Below, piece after piece: positions 17,821 through 30,875 of a DNA stretch of 64,000 nt. The first letter of the stretch is position 1. Every line of letters starts with the position of its first letter. Position numbers and translations under genes: made by a program. The DNA comes from Mycobacterium sp. E787 (GTDB lineage Bacteria; Actinomycetota; Actinomycetes; Mycobacteriales; Mycobacteriaceae): NCBI RefSeq assembly GCF_001668725.1, contig NZ_LZKL01000007.1, forward strand, positions 60,471 through 124,470. The letters are read 5' to 3'. Under the pieces are notes generated by a model. It worked only from the letters and a program-made list of their open reading frames with translations. It was not told the origin of the DNA and searched no databases.

Positions 17821-17843
17821 TTGTCGGTGCCCGCCTCTACCCT
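17821..17843 (+). promoter_or_regulatory. PafBC (RecA-NDp) promoter of uvrB
   Basis: TTGTCGGTG (17821-17829), exactly 8 nt, then TACCCT (17838-17843). This matches the mycobacterial RecA-independent damage promoter TTGTCRGTG-N8-TANNNT at every position. The ATG is 6 nt past the -10, so the transcript is leaderless. Confidence 0.85.
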
Positions 17844-17849
17844 GGGGGC

Positions 17850-20014
<2,165 letters not shown>

Positions 20015-20018
<4 letters not shown>

Positions 20019-21412
20019 CGCGCACCGCCAATGTCACCGGCAGCTGGCGCGAGCTGCTGGGCGCCCGGCACCTGGGGACGTCGGTCGTGCTGGCGGGTGG
20101 CGTCGCGCTGTACGCCACCAACGAGTTCCTCACGATCAGCCTGCTCCCGAACACCGTCGCCGAGATCGGCGGCAGCCGCCTCTACGCGTGGGTCACGACG
20201 CTGTACCTGGTCGGGTCGGTGGTGGCCGCGACGATGGTCAACCCGATGCTGGTGCGCGTCGGGGCCCGCCCGTCGTACCTGATCGGCCTGGCCGTGTTCG
20301 GCGCCTCCAGCCTGGCGTGCGGAGCGGCGCCGTCCATGGAGGTCCTGATCGCGGCGCGCGCGCTGCAGGGCGTGGCCGGTGGGCTGCTCGCCGGCCTCGG
20401 CTACGCGGTGATCAACGCGGCGCTGCCCCGCTCGCTGTGGACCCGGGCCTCCGCCCTGGTGTCGGCGATGTGGGGGGTCGCGACGGTGGTCGGGCCCGCG
20501 ACGGGTGGGCTGTTCGCGCAGTTCGGGCTGTGGCGGTGGGCGTTCGTCGCGATGGCGGTCCTGACGGCGCTGATGGCCCTGCTGGTCCCGGTCGCGTTGC
20601 CGGCGGGCCGCGGCGGCACGGGCGCCGAGACGCCGGCGCTGCGGGTGCCGGTGTGGTCGTTGCTGCTGATCGGCGCGGCGGCGCTGGCCGTCAGCGTCGC
20701 CCAGATCCCGCACAACCTCGCCGCGACCGCGGGGCTGCTCGCCGCGAGCGTCCTGCTGGCCGGACTGTTCGCGATCGTGGACCGGCGGGCGCGTGCGGCG
20801 GTGTTGCCGCCCAGCGTCTTCGGGCCCGGGCCGTTGAAGTGGATCTACCTGACGATGGGCCTGCTGATGGTGGGGGCGATGGTGGACACCTACGTGCCGC
20901 TGTTCGGTCAGCGGTTGGCACACCTGACGCCGGTGGCGGCCGGTTTCCTGGGTGCGGCGCTGGCGGTGGGCTGGACGGTCTCCGAGATCGTCAGCGCGTC
21001 GCTGGAGAACCCGCGGGCGATTCGGCGGGTGATCGCGCTCGCGCCGGTGGTGGTGGCGTCGGGCCTGGCGCTGGGCGCGCTCACCCAGCGCGGCAACGCG
21101 TCGGCCGGGACCGTCGCGGCCTGGACGCTGGCGTTGCTCGTGGCGGGGATCGGGATCGGGATGGCCTGGCCCCATTTGTCGGTGCGCGCAATGGATTCCG
21201 TCGACGACCCGACCGAGGGCGTCGCGGCGGCCGCGGCGATCAACACGGTGCAGCTGGTCTCCGGGGCGTTCGGCGCCGGGGTGGCCGGCGTGGTGGTCAA
21301 TACGGCCCGGGGCGGCGACGCGGCCGCGGCCCGCTGGTTGTTCGCCGTGTTCACCGCGTTGACCGCGGCCGGTGTGGTGGCTTCCTATCGCGCCACCCGG
21401 GCCAACCGCTGA
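20015..21412 (+). CDS. MFS drug exporter (Rv1634-like)
   Basis: 465 residues with 12-14 membrane segments, of the DHA2/EmrB side of the major facilitator superfamily. It begins [15 protein letters not shown], closely matching Rv1634, for which drug (fluoroquinolone) efflux is reported. The GTG start overlaps the uvrB stop by 4 bp, so it is translationally coupled and should be induced by DNA damage with uvrB. It converges on the MgtC-family gene with 2 nt between stops. Confidence 0.9.
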
Positions 21413-21414
21413 GC

Positions 21415-22134
21415 TCAGTCGGGTTCTTCGCCGCCGCGGAGGATGGCGACCACCCCGTCGACCTCGGCGAAGACGTCGGAGGCGCTGCCCATCCTGGCGC
21501 CGGAGAGGGTCATCGTCACCCTGACCTCGCCGTCGTCGATGTCGTGGGCGTCGGCGTCGAGCTCGGTGAGCTGCCAGTCGCGCTGCCCGCAGATCCGCAG
21601 CAACTCCCGCAGCACTCCCCGGCCGTTTTCGTAGATGATGGTCAGCCGGCGGGTCCCGCGCAGCCGGGCGGTGAGCTGACGCTCGACGGCGCTGAACGCG
21701 AGCGCGCTGACGAAGTGCAGGGCCACGACGGCGACGGCCAGCAGCAGCAGACCGGCGCCGACCGCCATCCCGATCGCGGCCGATTCCCACACCGCGGCCG
21801 CGGTGGTGAGCCCGTGCACCGCGCCGCGCCGGGTGATGATGATGCCGGCGCCCAAAAAGCCCACGCCCGAGACGATTTGGGCCGCGACGCGGGACGGGTC
21901 GAGCGTGACGGTGCCTTCGTGCACGATATCGAAGAAGCCGAATTTGCTGACCAGCATGATCAACGCCGACGACGTGCCGACGATCGTCTGGGTCCGCAGG
22001 CCCGCGCTCTTGCCCTGGATGGTTCGTTCCAGGCCGATCAGCGCCGTCAGCCCGAAGGCGGCCAGCAGCTCGACGACGTGACGCGCGCCCTGCACGTCAC
22101 CCCCGAGCAGCGGACCGGCCAGCAAAACCTGCAT
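21415..22134 (-). CDS. MgtC/SapB family protein
   Basis: 239 residues. The N-terminal half has 4-5 membrane segments with the family signature (LGLERTIQGKSAGLRTQTIVG, then GVGFLGAGIII). The C-terminal half (about 150-235) is an ACT-like soluble domain. MgtC proteins favour survival at low Mg2+ and in macrophages, mainly by restraining the F-ATPase, rather than by transport. The position between Rv1634 and Rv1635c homologues is not seen in M. tuberculosis, whose MgtC (Rv1811) is elsewhere. ATG 22134 was chosen; a TTG lies 3 codons upstream. Confidence 0.88.
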   Translation of the reverse strand: MQVLLAGPLLGGDVQGARHVVELLAAFGLTALIGLERTIQGKSAGLRTQTIVGTSSALIMLVSKFGFFDIVHEGTVTLDPSRVAAQIVSGVGFLGAGIIITRRGAVHGLTTAAAVWESAAIGMAVGAGLLLLAVAVVALHFVSALAFSAVERQLTARLRGTRRLTIIYENGRGVLRELLRICGQRDWQLTELDADAHDIDDGEVRVTMTLSGARMGSASDVFAEVDGVVAILRGGEEPD

Positions 22135-22173
22135 GCCCGTCAACTACCCACGGATGGCGCTTCTACGCGCCGG

Positions 22174-23766
22174 TCATCGCGTCAACTTGACGACCTGCGA
22201 GTAGTGGAACTGCCAACGCTCCACGATGTGGAAGCCCAGGTAGCCCGGAAACCGGTACGCGGGGGCGCGCCCGAAGGCGGTTCCCGGCGGCAGTGCTTGT
22301 CCCGATTGTCCGGCCTGGTGATCGGGCAACGAGGTGTCTTTGTTGGTGATCGTCCAGATGGTGGTGCACTTGTTGATCTTGGCCGTGGTCAGCCACACCG
22401 CGACGTGGCCGTCCCACAGCCAGCCGACCTTGGGTCCGTAAGCGCCGCGCTCGACGTCGATCAGCGATTTGAAGGCGGCGGGCCGCGTGGCCAGCAGCGC
22501 GCGGATCGGTCCGGGCCGCCAGGGCACGGTGTTGTCCACCATCAGGCAGTCGCCGGGCGCGGCGTGGGAGCTGATCAGGTCGGCGACCTGGCTGTAGTCC
22601 CAGCCCTCCTTGGCGTAAGGCCAGCGCTGGATGAACAGGTAGTTGGGCAGCGCCGCCGCGGCGAACAACAGCACTGCGGCCGCGATCGGCCACGGCGTGC
22701 GGGCGATGGTCACGATGCAGACGGCCATGACGACCGCAGCGGCGGGAGCGGTGAAGATCAGGTAGCGCGGGTAGTAGATCGGTTCGCCGAGGGCCGAGTA
22801 GGCGACCACCAGGGCCGTGGGCAGGACGATCCAGGCCACGCCGATGATCAGCAGGCTGCGGGTGTCGCCGCCCGGGCCGCGCGCGCCCCTGAGCCGGGCC
22901 ACCACCGCGGCGACGACGAGGACACCCGTGAGGATGGCGAACGGAACGCTGTGGTCGAAGTATTGCCTCTGGATGATGTCGAAGGCGTAGTGCCAGCTGA
23001 CCGGGTAGATCCAGTTGACCTGGAATACCTGGCCGTGGGCGAACAGGATGAACGGCGTCATGGCCCCGACCGCGACCGCCGTGCTGGCGGCCCATCGGAT
23101 GACGGGAGACCTGCGGGAGCCCTTCGGCGCCAGCAGCGGCACCAGCACGGCGTACACCGGCACCAGCAGCACGAGGTTGAGGTTCAGCAGGACCGACAGC
23201 ATCAGCGTCAGCGCGTAGCACACCCACCAGCGCGGCGTGCTCCGCCGGACGGCGGCGACCAGCAAGACCGTCAGCCAGATGGCCGCGGCGGCGGCGAACG
23301 CATACGAGCGCGCTTCCATGCCCGCCCAGGTGGTCCGCGGCAGGATGGCGAACACCGCCCCCGCGCACACCGCGGTGGCCCGTCCGGGGACGAACTGCTT
23401 GGTGAACACCGTGACACCGGCGGCGGCGGCCCCGACCGCCAGGGCGCTCGGCGCCCGCGACCAGAATTCGGTCGGCGGAAACATCGCGAACCAGCCGTGC
23501 ATCAGCAGGTAATACAGTCCGTGAACGGCGTCGATATGCCCCAGCAGCTTCCACAGCTCCGGCAACGTCCGGCTGGCCGAAGCCGAAATGGTGGCTCCCT
23601 CGTCGAACCACAACGACGGCCTACCGGCCCAGGCGGCGCTGACCACTGTGGCGAACGCCGCGATCAGCCACGGATCGAGCACCCTGCCGCGCGACCGCGC
23701 GGGCTCCCGCCGCTCGGCGACGCCGGAGGCCTCGGAGGCGTGCTGTTCGGCGGTGGACATGGACAT
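22174..23766 (-). CDS. capA: Mannosyltransferase CapA (Rv1635c-like)
   Basis: 530 residues of GT-C glycosyltransferase fold with about a dozen membrane segments. The first periplasmic loop holds the acidic catalytic motif in SLWFDEGATIS. The Rv1635c product adds the first mannose cap to lipoarabinomannan from polyprenyl-phosphomannose. Synteny with the Rv1636 homologue (divergent) and Rv1634 upstream supports orthology. Two ATGs (23766, 23760) are close; I chose the first, and the reading frame extends further upstream without similarity. The soluble C-terminal part is probably periplasmic. Confidence 0.88.
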   Translation of the reverse strand: MSMSTAEQHASEASGVAERREPARSRGRVLDPWLIAAFATVVSAAWAGRPSLWFDEGATISASASRTLPELWKLLGHIDAVHGLYYLLMHGWFAMFPPTEFWSRAPSALAVGAAAAGVTVFTKQFVPGRATAVCAGAVFAILPRTTWAGMEARSYAFAAAAAIWLTVLLVAAVRRSTPRWWVCYALTLMLSVLLNLNLVLLVPVYAVLVPLLAPKGSRRSPVIRWAASTAVAVGAMTPFILFAHGQVFQVNWIYPVSWHYAFDIIQRQYFDHSVPFAILTGVLVVAAVVARLRGARGPGGDTRSLLIIGVAWIVLPTALVVAYSALGEPIYYPRYLIFTAPAAAVVMAVCIVTIARTPWPIAAAVLLFAAAALPNYLFIQRWPYAKEGWDYSQVADLISSHAAPGDCLMVDNTVPWRPGPIRALLATRPAAFKSLIDVERGAYGPKVGWLWDGHVAVWLTTAKINKCTTIWTITNKDTSLPDHQAGQSGQALPPGTAFGRAPAYRFPGYLGFHIVERWQFHYSQVVKLTR

Positions 23767-24076
23767 GATGCTTGTCACTGTAGGTCGCACCGGACGAACG
23801 GGCTCACCACGAGTTCCCGGTCGCTGCGACCGGTGCCACAACGGCGCATTCACCCGCCGGCACGGCAATTCGTCGAAATAGTCGGAAATGCAACGCTTTC
23901 CGCCGCGGCCGGGCAGATCGGTGGTTTCAAAAGTGCGGCAAATCGTTCGTTCGTGCAGCGTGGCCCCGCAATTGCCGTGTGCGCCACGCCACGCTGAGCG
24001 GCAATTCCAATCCCTGTTTATCCGGCAAACACGATACTGTCTTGGGTTGGCTGACCAACCGAAACTGGGAGGGTAA
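23767..24076. other. Intergenic region between capA and usp
   Basis: 310 nt between divergent genes. I see a TACAGT -10-like box 10 nt before the capA ATG and, on the other side, TACTGT (24036-24041), the hairpin at 24046-24061 and GGAGG for the stress-protein gene. No convincing reading frame or operator is seen in the middle. Confidence 0.5.
24046..24061 (+). promoter_or_regulatory. 5'-leader hairpin of usp
   Basis: GGTTGG-CTGA-CCAACC is a perfect 6-bp hairpin with a 4-nt loop. It starts about 5 nt after the -10 box TACTGT (24036-24041), so it would sit at the very 5' end of the mRNA, where such hairpins protect against RNase. It could equally be an operator. Confidence 0.4.
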
Positions 24077-24520
24077 ATGAGCGCCTATCGGACCGTGGTG
24101 GTCGGGACGGACGGCTCGGATTCATCGTTTCGCGCGGTGGACAGGGCTGCGCAGATTGCCGGGGACGACGCCAAGCTGATCATCGCCTCGGCGTACCTGC
24201 CGCAGCACGAGGACACCCGGGCCGCCGACGCGCTGGGGTCCGAGAGCTACAAGGTGTCCGGCACGGCCCCGATTTACGCGATCCTGCAGGACGCCAAGGA
24301 ACGGGCGCACAAGGCGGGCGCCAAGAACGTGGAGGAGCGCTCGGTGGTCGGCGCCCCGGTCGACGCGCTGGTCAAGCTGGCCGAGGACGAGAAGGCCGAC
24401 CTGCTGGTCGTCGGCAATGTCGGCCTGAGCACGATCGCGGGCCGGCTGCTGGGATCCGTGCCGGCCAACGTCTCACGCCGCGCCAAAGTCGACGTGCTGA
24501 TCGTGCACACCACGAACTGA
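24077..24520 (+). CDS. Universal stress protein (Rv1636/TB15.3-like)
   Basis: 147 residues, a single Usp domain. The nucleotide-binding pattern is complete: VVVGTDGSDSS at the N-terminus and VVGNVGLSTIAGRLLGSVP near the C-terminus (G2xG9xGS type). Rv1636 binds cAMP with high affinity and is thought to buffer it. It is cytoplasmic. A strong GGAGG lies 5 nt ahead of ATG. Divergent from capA and convergent with the metallo-hydrolase gene, so it is monocistronic. Confidence 0.93.
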   Translation: MSAYRTVVVGTDGSDSSFRAVDRAAQIAGDDAKLIIASAYLPQHEDTRAADALGSESYKVSGTAPIYAILQDAKERAHKAGAKNVEERSVVGAPVDALVKLAEDEKADLLVVGNVGLSTIAGRLLGSVPANVSRRAKVDVLIVHTTN

Positions 24521-24521
24521 C

Positions 24522-24704
24522 CTACCAGCCGCGTTCGCGCCATGCTGCGTGCTGGTCGCACCGGCGTTTGAGTGTGCATTGTGGGCTTTGGGTGTGCGCC
24601 CAGTGCGCACAAGTTGCCGAAATCGCGCCGCCAGTGCACACGCAAAGCCGTGAGTGCACACTCGCCGCCGAAAGGCCGCGGTCTACCAGCCGCGTTCGCG
24701 CCAT
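24522..24704. repeat. 22-bp direct repeat flanking a repeat element
   Basis: An identical 22-bp sequence occurs at 24522-24543 and 24683-24704. The second copy is the 3' end of the metallo-hydrolase gene, beginning exactly at its stop codon (WRERGW-stop on the minus strand). The first copy abuts the usp stop. Between them lies the imperfect palindrome annotated separately. The layout looks like duplication of the gene end on insertion of a small element. Confidence 0.75.
24570..24663. repeat. Imperfect inverted repeat (GAGTGTGCA element)
   Basis: Arms 24570-24599 and 24634-24663 pair at 24 of 30 positions; each contains GAGTGTGCA, GGCTTTG and GTGTGC. A 34-nt spacer contains a further small hairpin. 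Similar GAGTGTGCA-rich palindromes are common between genes in mycobacteria. Sitting between two convergent stops, it may also end both transcripts. Confidence 0.6.
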
Positions 24705-25369
24705 TCGGCCAGGTGCGGGCGCTCCGCGCCCAGCACCGTGTCGTCGCCGTGGCCGGGATAGATGACGGTGGCGTCGTCGTACACCTCGAACACCCGCGTG
24801 GTGACGTCGTCGAGCAGCTGGGCGAAATCACCGGCCTGCCACGTCTTGCCGACCCCGCCCGGGAACAGGCAGTCGCCGGTGAACAGCTGCGTGACGCCGC
24901 CGGTCGCGGGTCCGTCGAGGGCCAGGGCGATCGACCCGGGCGTGTGCCCGCGCAGGTGGATGACGTCGAATGTCAGCTCACCGATCCGCACGGTGTCCCC
25001 ACCGGCCAGCAAACGGTCCGGGTTGACCGGCAGCGGGCCGGCGTCGATCTCGTTGGCGGCGGTCGGGGCGCCGGTGGCCGCGGCGACGGCCTCCAGCGCC
25101 TGCCAGTGGTCGAAGTGCTGATGGCTGGTCACGATCAGCGACAGCTTCGGCGCGTACTCCCGGATCAGGCCGAGGAGGACGTCGGCGTCGTTCGCGGCGT
25201 CGATCAGCAGGGTTTCGCCGGTCGCGGAACATGTCACGAGATAGGCGTTATTGTCCATCGGGCCCACCGACGCCTTTAGAATCGTGGCGCCGGGTAGGGT
25301 CCGGCGGGCCGCGGTACCGGGGTCGACGTGTCCGGTGTAGTTATCGTCGGGCACAACCGAGGCAGTCAT
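24683..25369 (-). CDS. Metallo-beta-lactamase-fold hydrolase (Rv1637c-like)
   Basis: 228 residues of the glyoxalase-II-like MBL family. Metal motif HQHFDH at 83-88, further ligands in GHTPGS, FTGDCLFPGG and YPGHGDD. Substrate is unknown; a thioester is likely by family. I chose ATG 25369 because a TAACGT -10 box lies 7 nt upstream (leaderless) and because longer starts would run into the uvrA promoter. Divergent from uvrA. Confidence 0.9.
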   Translation of the reverse strand: MTASVVPDDNYTGHVDPGTAARRTLPGATILKASVGPMDNNAYLVTCSATGETLLIDAANDADVLLGLIREYAPKLSLIVTSHQHFDHWQALEAVAAATGAPTAANEIDAGPLPVNPDRLLAGGDTVRIGELTFDVIHLRGHTPGSIALALDGPATGGVTQLFTGDCLFPGGVGKTWQAGDFAQLLDDVTTRVFEVYDDATVIYPGHGDDTVLGAERPHLAEWRERGW

Positions 25370-25376
25370 AGCGGCC

Positions 25377-25382
25377 ACGTTA
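25377..25382 (-). promoter_or_regulatory. -10 box for leaderless MBL hydrolase gene
   Basis: TAACGT on the minus strand, 7 nt before the ATG. It lies 16 nt from the uvrA damage promoter on the other strand, so the two could interfere. Confidence 0.4.
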
Positions 25383-25397
25383 CTGGTCACGGGTTGC

Positions 25398-25420
25398 TTG
25401 TCGGTACGGACACATAGCAT
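25398..25420 (+). promoter_or_regulatory. PafBC (RecA-NDp) promoter of uvrA
   Basis: TTGTCGGTA (25398-25406), 8 nt, TAGCAT (25415-25420). One mismatch (last base of the upstream box) to TTGTCRGTG-N8-TANNNT. Predicted start near 25427 gives a leader of about 54 nt before the TTG of uvrA. Confidence 0.8.
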
Positions 25421-25480
25421 GGAATGCGCCGTGCGCATCAACGGCTGTAATACCCGAAGCATTCACTGAAAGAGGCACCG

Positions 25481-28384
<2,904 letters not shown>

Positions 28385-28404
28385 GCGACGTTCAGGGTGC
28401 GCGA

Positions 28405-29583
28405 TCATCCCGGCGTCGCACGGGCCTTCGACAGCGGCGACGGAAAGCGGGGACTGATGCGCACCCCGTCCAGCCACGCGGTGAGCTCGTCGGCCCGGCG
28501 CTGCAGGGCGCGCCGCCCGTCGCGGCCGGGATCCTCGAGCAGCTGCAGCCGGACCCGCGCGCCGTCGTCTTGATACCAGCCGCCCACCACGCGTCCGTTC
28601 CACCACGCCGTCGGGCCGGCGTTGCCGTTGCGGTCGAAAATCCGCGCGCGGTGCTCCCCGAGGTACCAATCGCGCTGAAACCAGCCCATGGTGGTGGCGT
28701 CCAGCCCCGGCAGCAAGGCGCACCATGGGGGCGCTTCGGGTTCGGGATCGAGGTCGTCGGGCAGCGCCCAGCCGGGGCTGCCGTGCAGGTCGACTTGCAC
28801 CGCCCCGATGTCGGCCAGGGCGTTGCGGGCCGCGGTGAGCGTGGTGCCGAGCCACCACTTGATGTCGGCGACGGTCGCGGGCCCGAACGTCGCCAGCCAG
28901 CGGCGGGTCAGGCCGGCCCGGGCGTGCCGGTCCGGCAGCGGCTCGCCGACGTCGCCCAGCCAATCGCCGGTGGTGCTCCAGCGCGGCCGCGACGTGGTCC
29001 AGCTCCCGTCGTTCGGCCCGCGCACGATGTCGCCCCGCGCGGAGAGCACCGTGAGCACCCGCGGGGCGAGCGGAACCTGGCCGCCCCAACGCCTTCCGGG
29101 CGCCGGGTCGTAGGTCCCGGCCAGCTCGGGCAGCGCCGCCCGCAGCTCGGTGCTGCTGGCCGGCCCGCTGTCACCGAGATGGCGCAACACCGCGGCGCAG
29201 GCGCGGTCGAGCCAGCGCTCGCCGTCGGCGGCCACGCCCGCCTTACGCACGTCGGCGGCCAGCCTCCGGCTTTCGTTGTCGGCGACCCGGTCGCTGCACG
29301 CGGACTGAATCAAGCGCAGGTCGTCGCTGCTGACCAGCCACAGCGTCCGTCGCATCGCCAGATGCCGCAGCGCGGCGCGTTTCTCGTACAGCTGCAGCTC
29401 GAGGTCGGCGGTCCGGAATCCCGGGAAGCGCGCCCAGAGCGACAGGTACGGGGTGGCGGGGTCGGTGGCATGCAGCCCGACCAGCCCGGCGATCATCCCG
29501 GTGATGGGCGTGGGGTCGCCCGCGGAAAGGAAGTGCCTGCGCGCCAGGCGGTTACGGCGCTCGTCGATGGTGAATGTGCGCAC
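28405..29583 (-). CDS. Winged-helix DNA-binding protein (HTH_42/AlkZ-like)
   Basis: 392 residues of the winged-helix superfamily that includes the AlkZ and YcaQ DNA glycosylases (three tandem winged helices plus a beta-barrel). The catalytic Q-x-Q or H-x-Q motif of active glycosylases is replaced by GLHATDPATPYLSLW, so base excision is doubtful and a DNA-binding role is as likely. GTG 29583 begins 2 nt after the stop codon of the small upstream gene, indicating coupling. Placed next to uvrA, convergently; a repair link is only suggestive. Confidence 0.8.
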   Translation of the reverse strand: MRTFTIDERRNRLARRHFLSAGDPTPITGMIAGLVGLHATDPATPYLSLWARFPGFRTADLELQLYEKRAALRHLAMRRTLWLVSSDDLRLIQSACSDRVADNESRRLAADVRKAGVAADGERWLDRACAAVLRHLGDSGPASSTELRAALPELAGTYDPAPGRRWGGQVPLAPRVLTVLSARGDIVRGPNDGSWTTSRPRWSTTGDWLGDVGEPLPDRHARAGLTRRWLATFGPATVADIKWWLGTTLTAARNALADIGAVQVDLHGSPGWALPDDLDPEPEAPPWCALLPGLDATTMGWFQRDWYLGEHRARIFDRNGNAGPTAWWNGRVVGGWYQDDGARVRLQLLEDPGRDGRRALQRRADELTAWLDGVRISPRFPSPLSKARATPG

Positions 29584-29584
29584 C

Positions 29585-29818
29585 TCAACGCTCGTCGGAG
29601 CGCATCGACTCCCGGATCTGCCGCAACCGCTCGGCCGCCGCGCGCTCGCGCTCTTCGAACTGCTCCTCGACCGAGCGGCCCTCCGCGGTGTCCGCGTCGA
29701 GTTCGGTGGCACCCTGCGCCGTGGCGAACCGGGATTCGATCTTCTCCCGGACGGATTCGAAGGTCGGCACGCCGGCGGCGTCGTACCCGGGGGCGGGAGT
29801 CATGGGTTCGTCGGGCAT
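29585..29818 (-). CDS. Small conserved helical protein (Rv1638A-like)
   Basis: 77 residues. After a short N-terminus (MPDEPMTPAPGYDAAGVP) it is highly charged and helical (FESVREKIESRFATAQGATELD, then EEQFEERERAAAERLRQIRESM), likely a coiled coil. It matches the type of small protein annotated next to uvrA in mycobacteria (Rv1638A). Function unknown. A TAGCGT -10 box (29825-29830) sits 6 nt before ATG 29818, supporting a leaderless start, and overlaps the stop codon of the membrane-protein gene upstream. Confidence 0.75.
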   Translation of the reverse strand: MPDEPMTPAPGYDAAGVPTFESVREKIESRFATAQGATELDADTAEGRSVEEQFEERERAAAERLRQIRESMRSDER

Positions 29819-29827
29819 GACGACACG

Positions 29828-30256
29828 CTACTGCGCCCGGCGAGCGAAATAGCGCACCATCTGCTCCCAATACACCAGGGTCAGGACCATCTGCGCCGCG
29901 GTCGCGACGGCCGCCGGCCCCGGTCGATGGCGCCGGGCGGCCAGGGCGGCGCCCAGTGCGCACCTCCGCGCCACCGCGCTGACGAGCATCGCCGCGTCCC
30001 GCGGGCGACGGCCGATCCACAATTCCTCGCCCAGCATCGCGCGGGTTGACCAGGCGCGTTGGTGCGCGGGCCGGCCGAAGACGAAGGGGTTGACGGTCAA
30101 CCACAGCGCGATCCACACCGCATGGCTGCAGCGCCTTGTCCAGATGGGTACCAAGACCAGAGGCGTGGTCGCCCAGCGCGTCCAGGCGCTCCATGGGTTG
30201 CAGTGCCGGGCGAAGATCGCGCGCCTGAGTCGGGCGGCGGCCGTGCCTTGCGTCAC
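29828..30256 (-). CDS. Small membrane protein, function unknown
   Basis: 142 residues with two to three hydrophobic stretches (TTPLVLVPIW, AVWIALWLTVNPFVF, and a weaker one near the C-terminus). The NPWSAWTRWAT and NPFVFGRP motifs match an uncharacterised family of actinobacterial membrane proteins; I cannot name the role. GTG start. It leads a minus-strand run with the small helical protein and the winged-helix gene, which each also appear to have their own start signals. Confidence 0.65.
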   Translation of the reverse strand: MTQGTAAARLRRAIFARHCNPWSAWTRWATTPLVLVPIWTRRCSHAVWIALWLTVNPFVFGRPAHQRAWSTRAMLGEELWIGRRPRDAAMLVSAVARRCALGAALAARRHRPGPAAVATAAQMVLTLVYWEQMVRYFARRAQ

Positions 30257-30875
30257 GACCTCGAGTGCGCGCTGAGGGCCGGGTTTCGCGAAGAGTTCGG
30301 CAACCGGCGTTTGCCAAAAAGTTACCAGTTACCCAACCCCGGTCCCATAAAATCGCCTCTGCTCTCGAATTCGGAGCCTCCGCGGCCAGCGGGGCGAGCA
30401 TCCCAACAAGCCTGGAACCCGCGAAAGCCGGCCCCGAAAGCGTGCGATTCTCTCGGGCCGCGGCAGCAAACCCGCGGCGCCCGAACCGCCGCTACATGGG
30501 GAATTCACAGGTAGAACACAGCACCTTCGTCGGGTTGAATCATCTGGATGAGAAGGGGTCCGGGCGCTTCAACGAAAGGTCAGCGCCGCCCGCGGAGTCA
30601 CCCACGCCGACGCTTCACGCCATGGCCGACAGAGTCCGGGGCTGGCGTCGCAGGTGCGATCCGGCCAAAAACCGGGCGGTGCCGACTCCGCGCGCGCAAA
30701 CTTATGATTCGTTGCCGATTACTGATCGGTAACGCTAACGATGCGGATACCCGACAAACGACACTGACGATAATAAATACCGCAGGTTATTTGTCGCTGG
30801 CGCATTTTAGGAAATAATTCGAGACACATCTCACAAAAAGACCGGTCGGCAGGGTGCAGAAGTGAAGGGATACCT
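30257..30875. other. 619-nt intergenic region, AT-rich at its right end
   Basis: No convincing gene on either strand. It marks the left edge of the 30.9-39.9 kb insertion. From about 30690 the base composition drops well below the surroundings, with GTTACC/GGTAAC-type words (30328-30338 and 30724-30731) and a TTGTCG-N16-AATAAT promoter candidate. AT-rich junctions of this kind in a GC-rich genome suggest acquired DNA or a regulator-bound promoter. Confidence 0.5.
30791..30818 (+). promoter_or_regulatory. Candidate promoter of acyltransferase-like gene
   Basis: TTGTCG (30791-30796), 16 nt, AATAAT (30813-30818). The same TTGTCG also begins a near match to the PafBC promoter: TTGTCGCTG-N8-TAGGAA, with two deviations. 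The two readings are mutually exclusive. Confidence 0.35.

Noticed and set aside
16059..17849. Upstream extension of the uvrB frame through the kinase gene
   Set aside because: Composition is Arg/Ala/Pro-rich, as expected from an out-of-frame reading of the kinase. The PafBC promoter fixes the uvrB start at 17850.
17731..17849. GTGTC/GACAC inverted repeats after the kinase gene
   Set aside because: Competing short stems of 5-7 bp around 17753-17790 give no single clear terminator or operator. Kept out as unsupported.
30265..30817. Plus-strand frames in the 30.3-30.8 kb gap
   Set aside because: No family resemblance, codon use unlike neighbours, and frames overlap the promoter of the acyltransferase-like gene.
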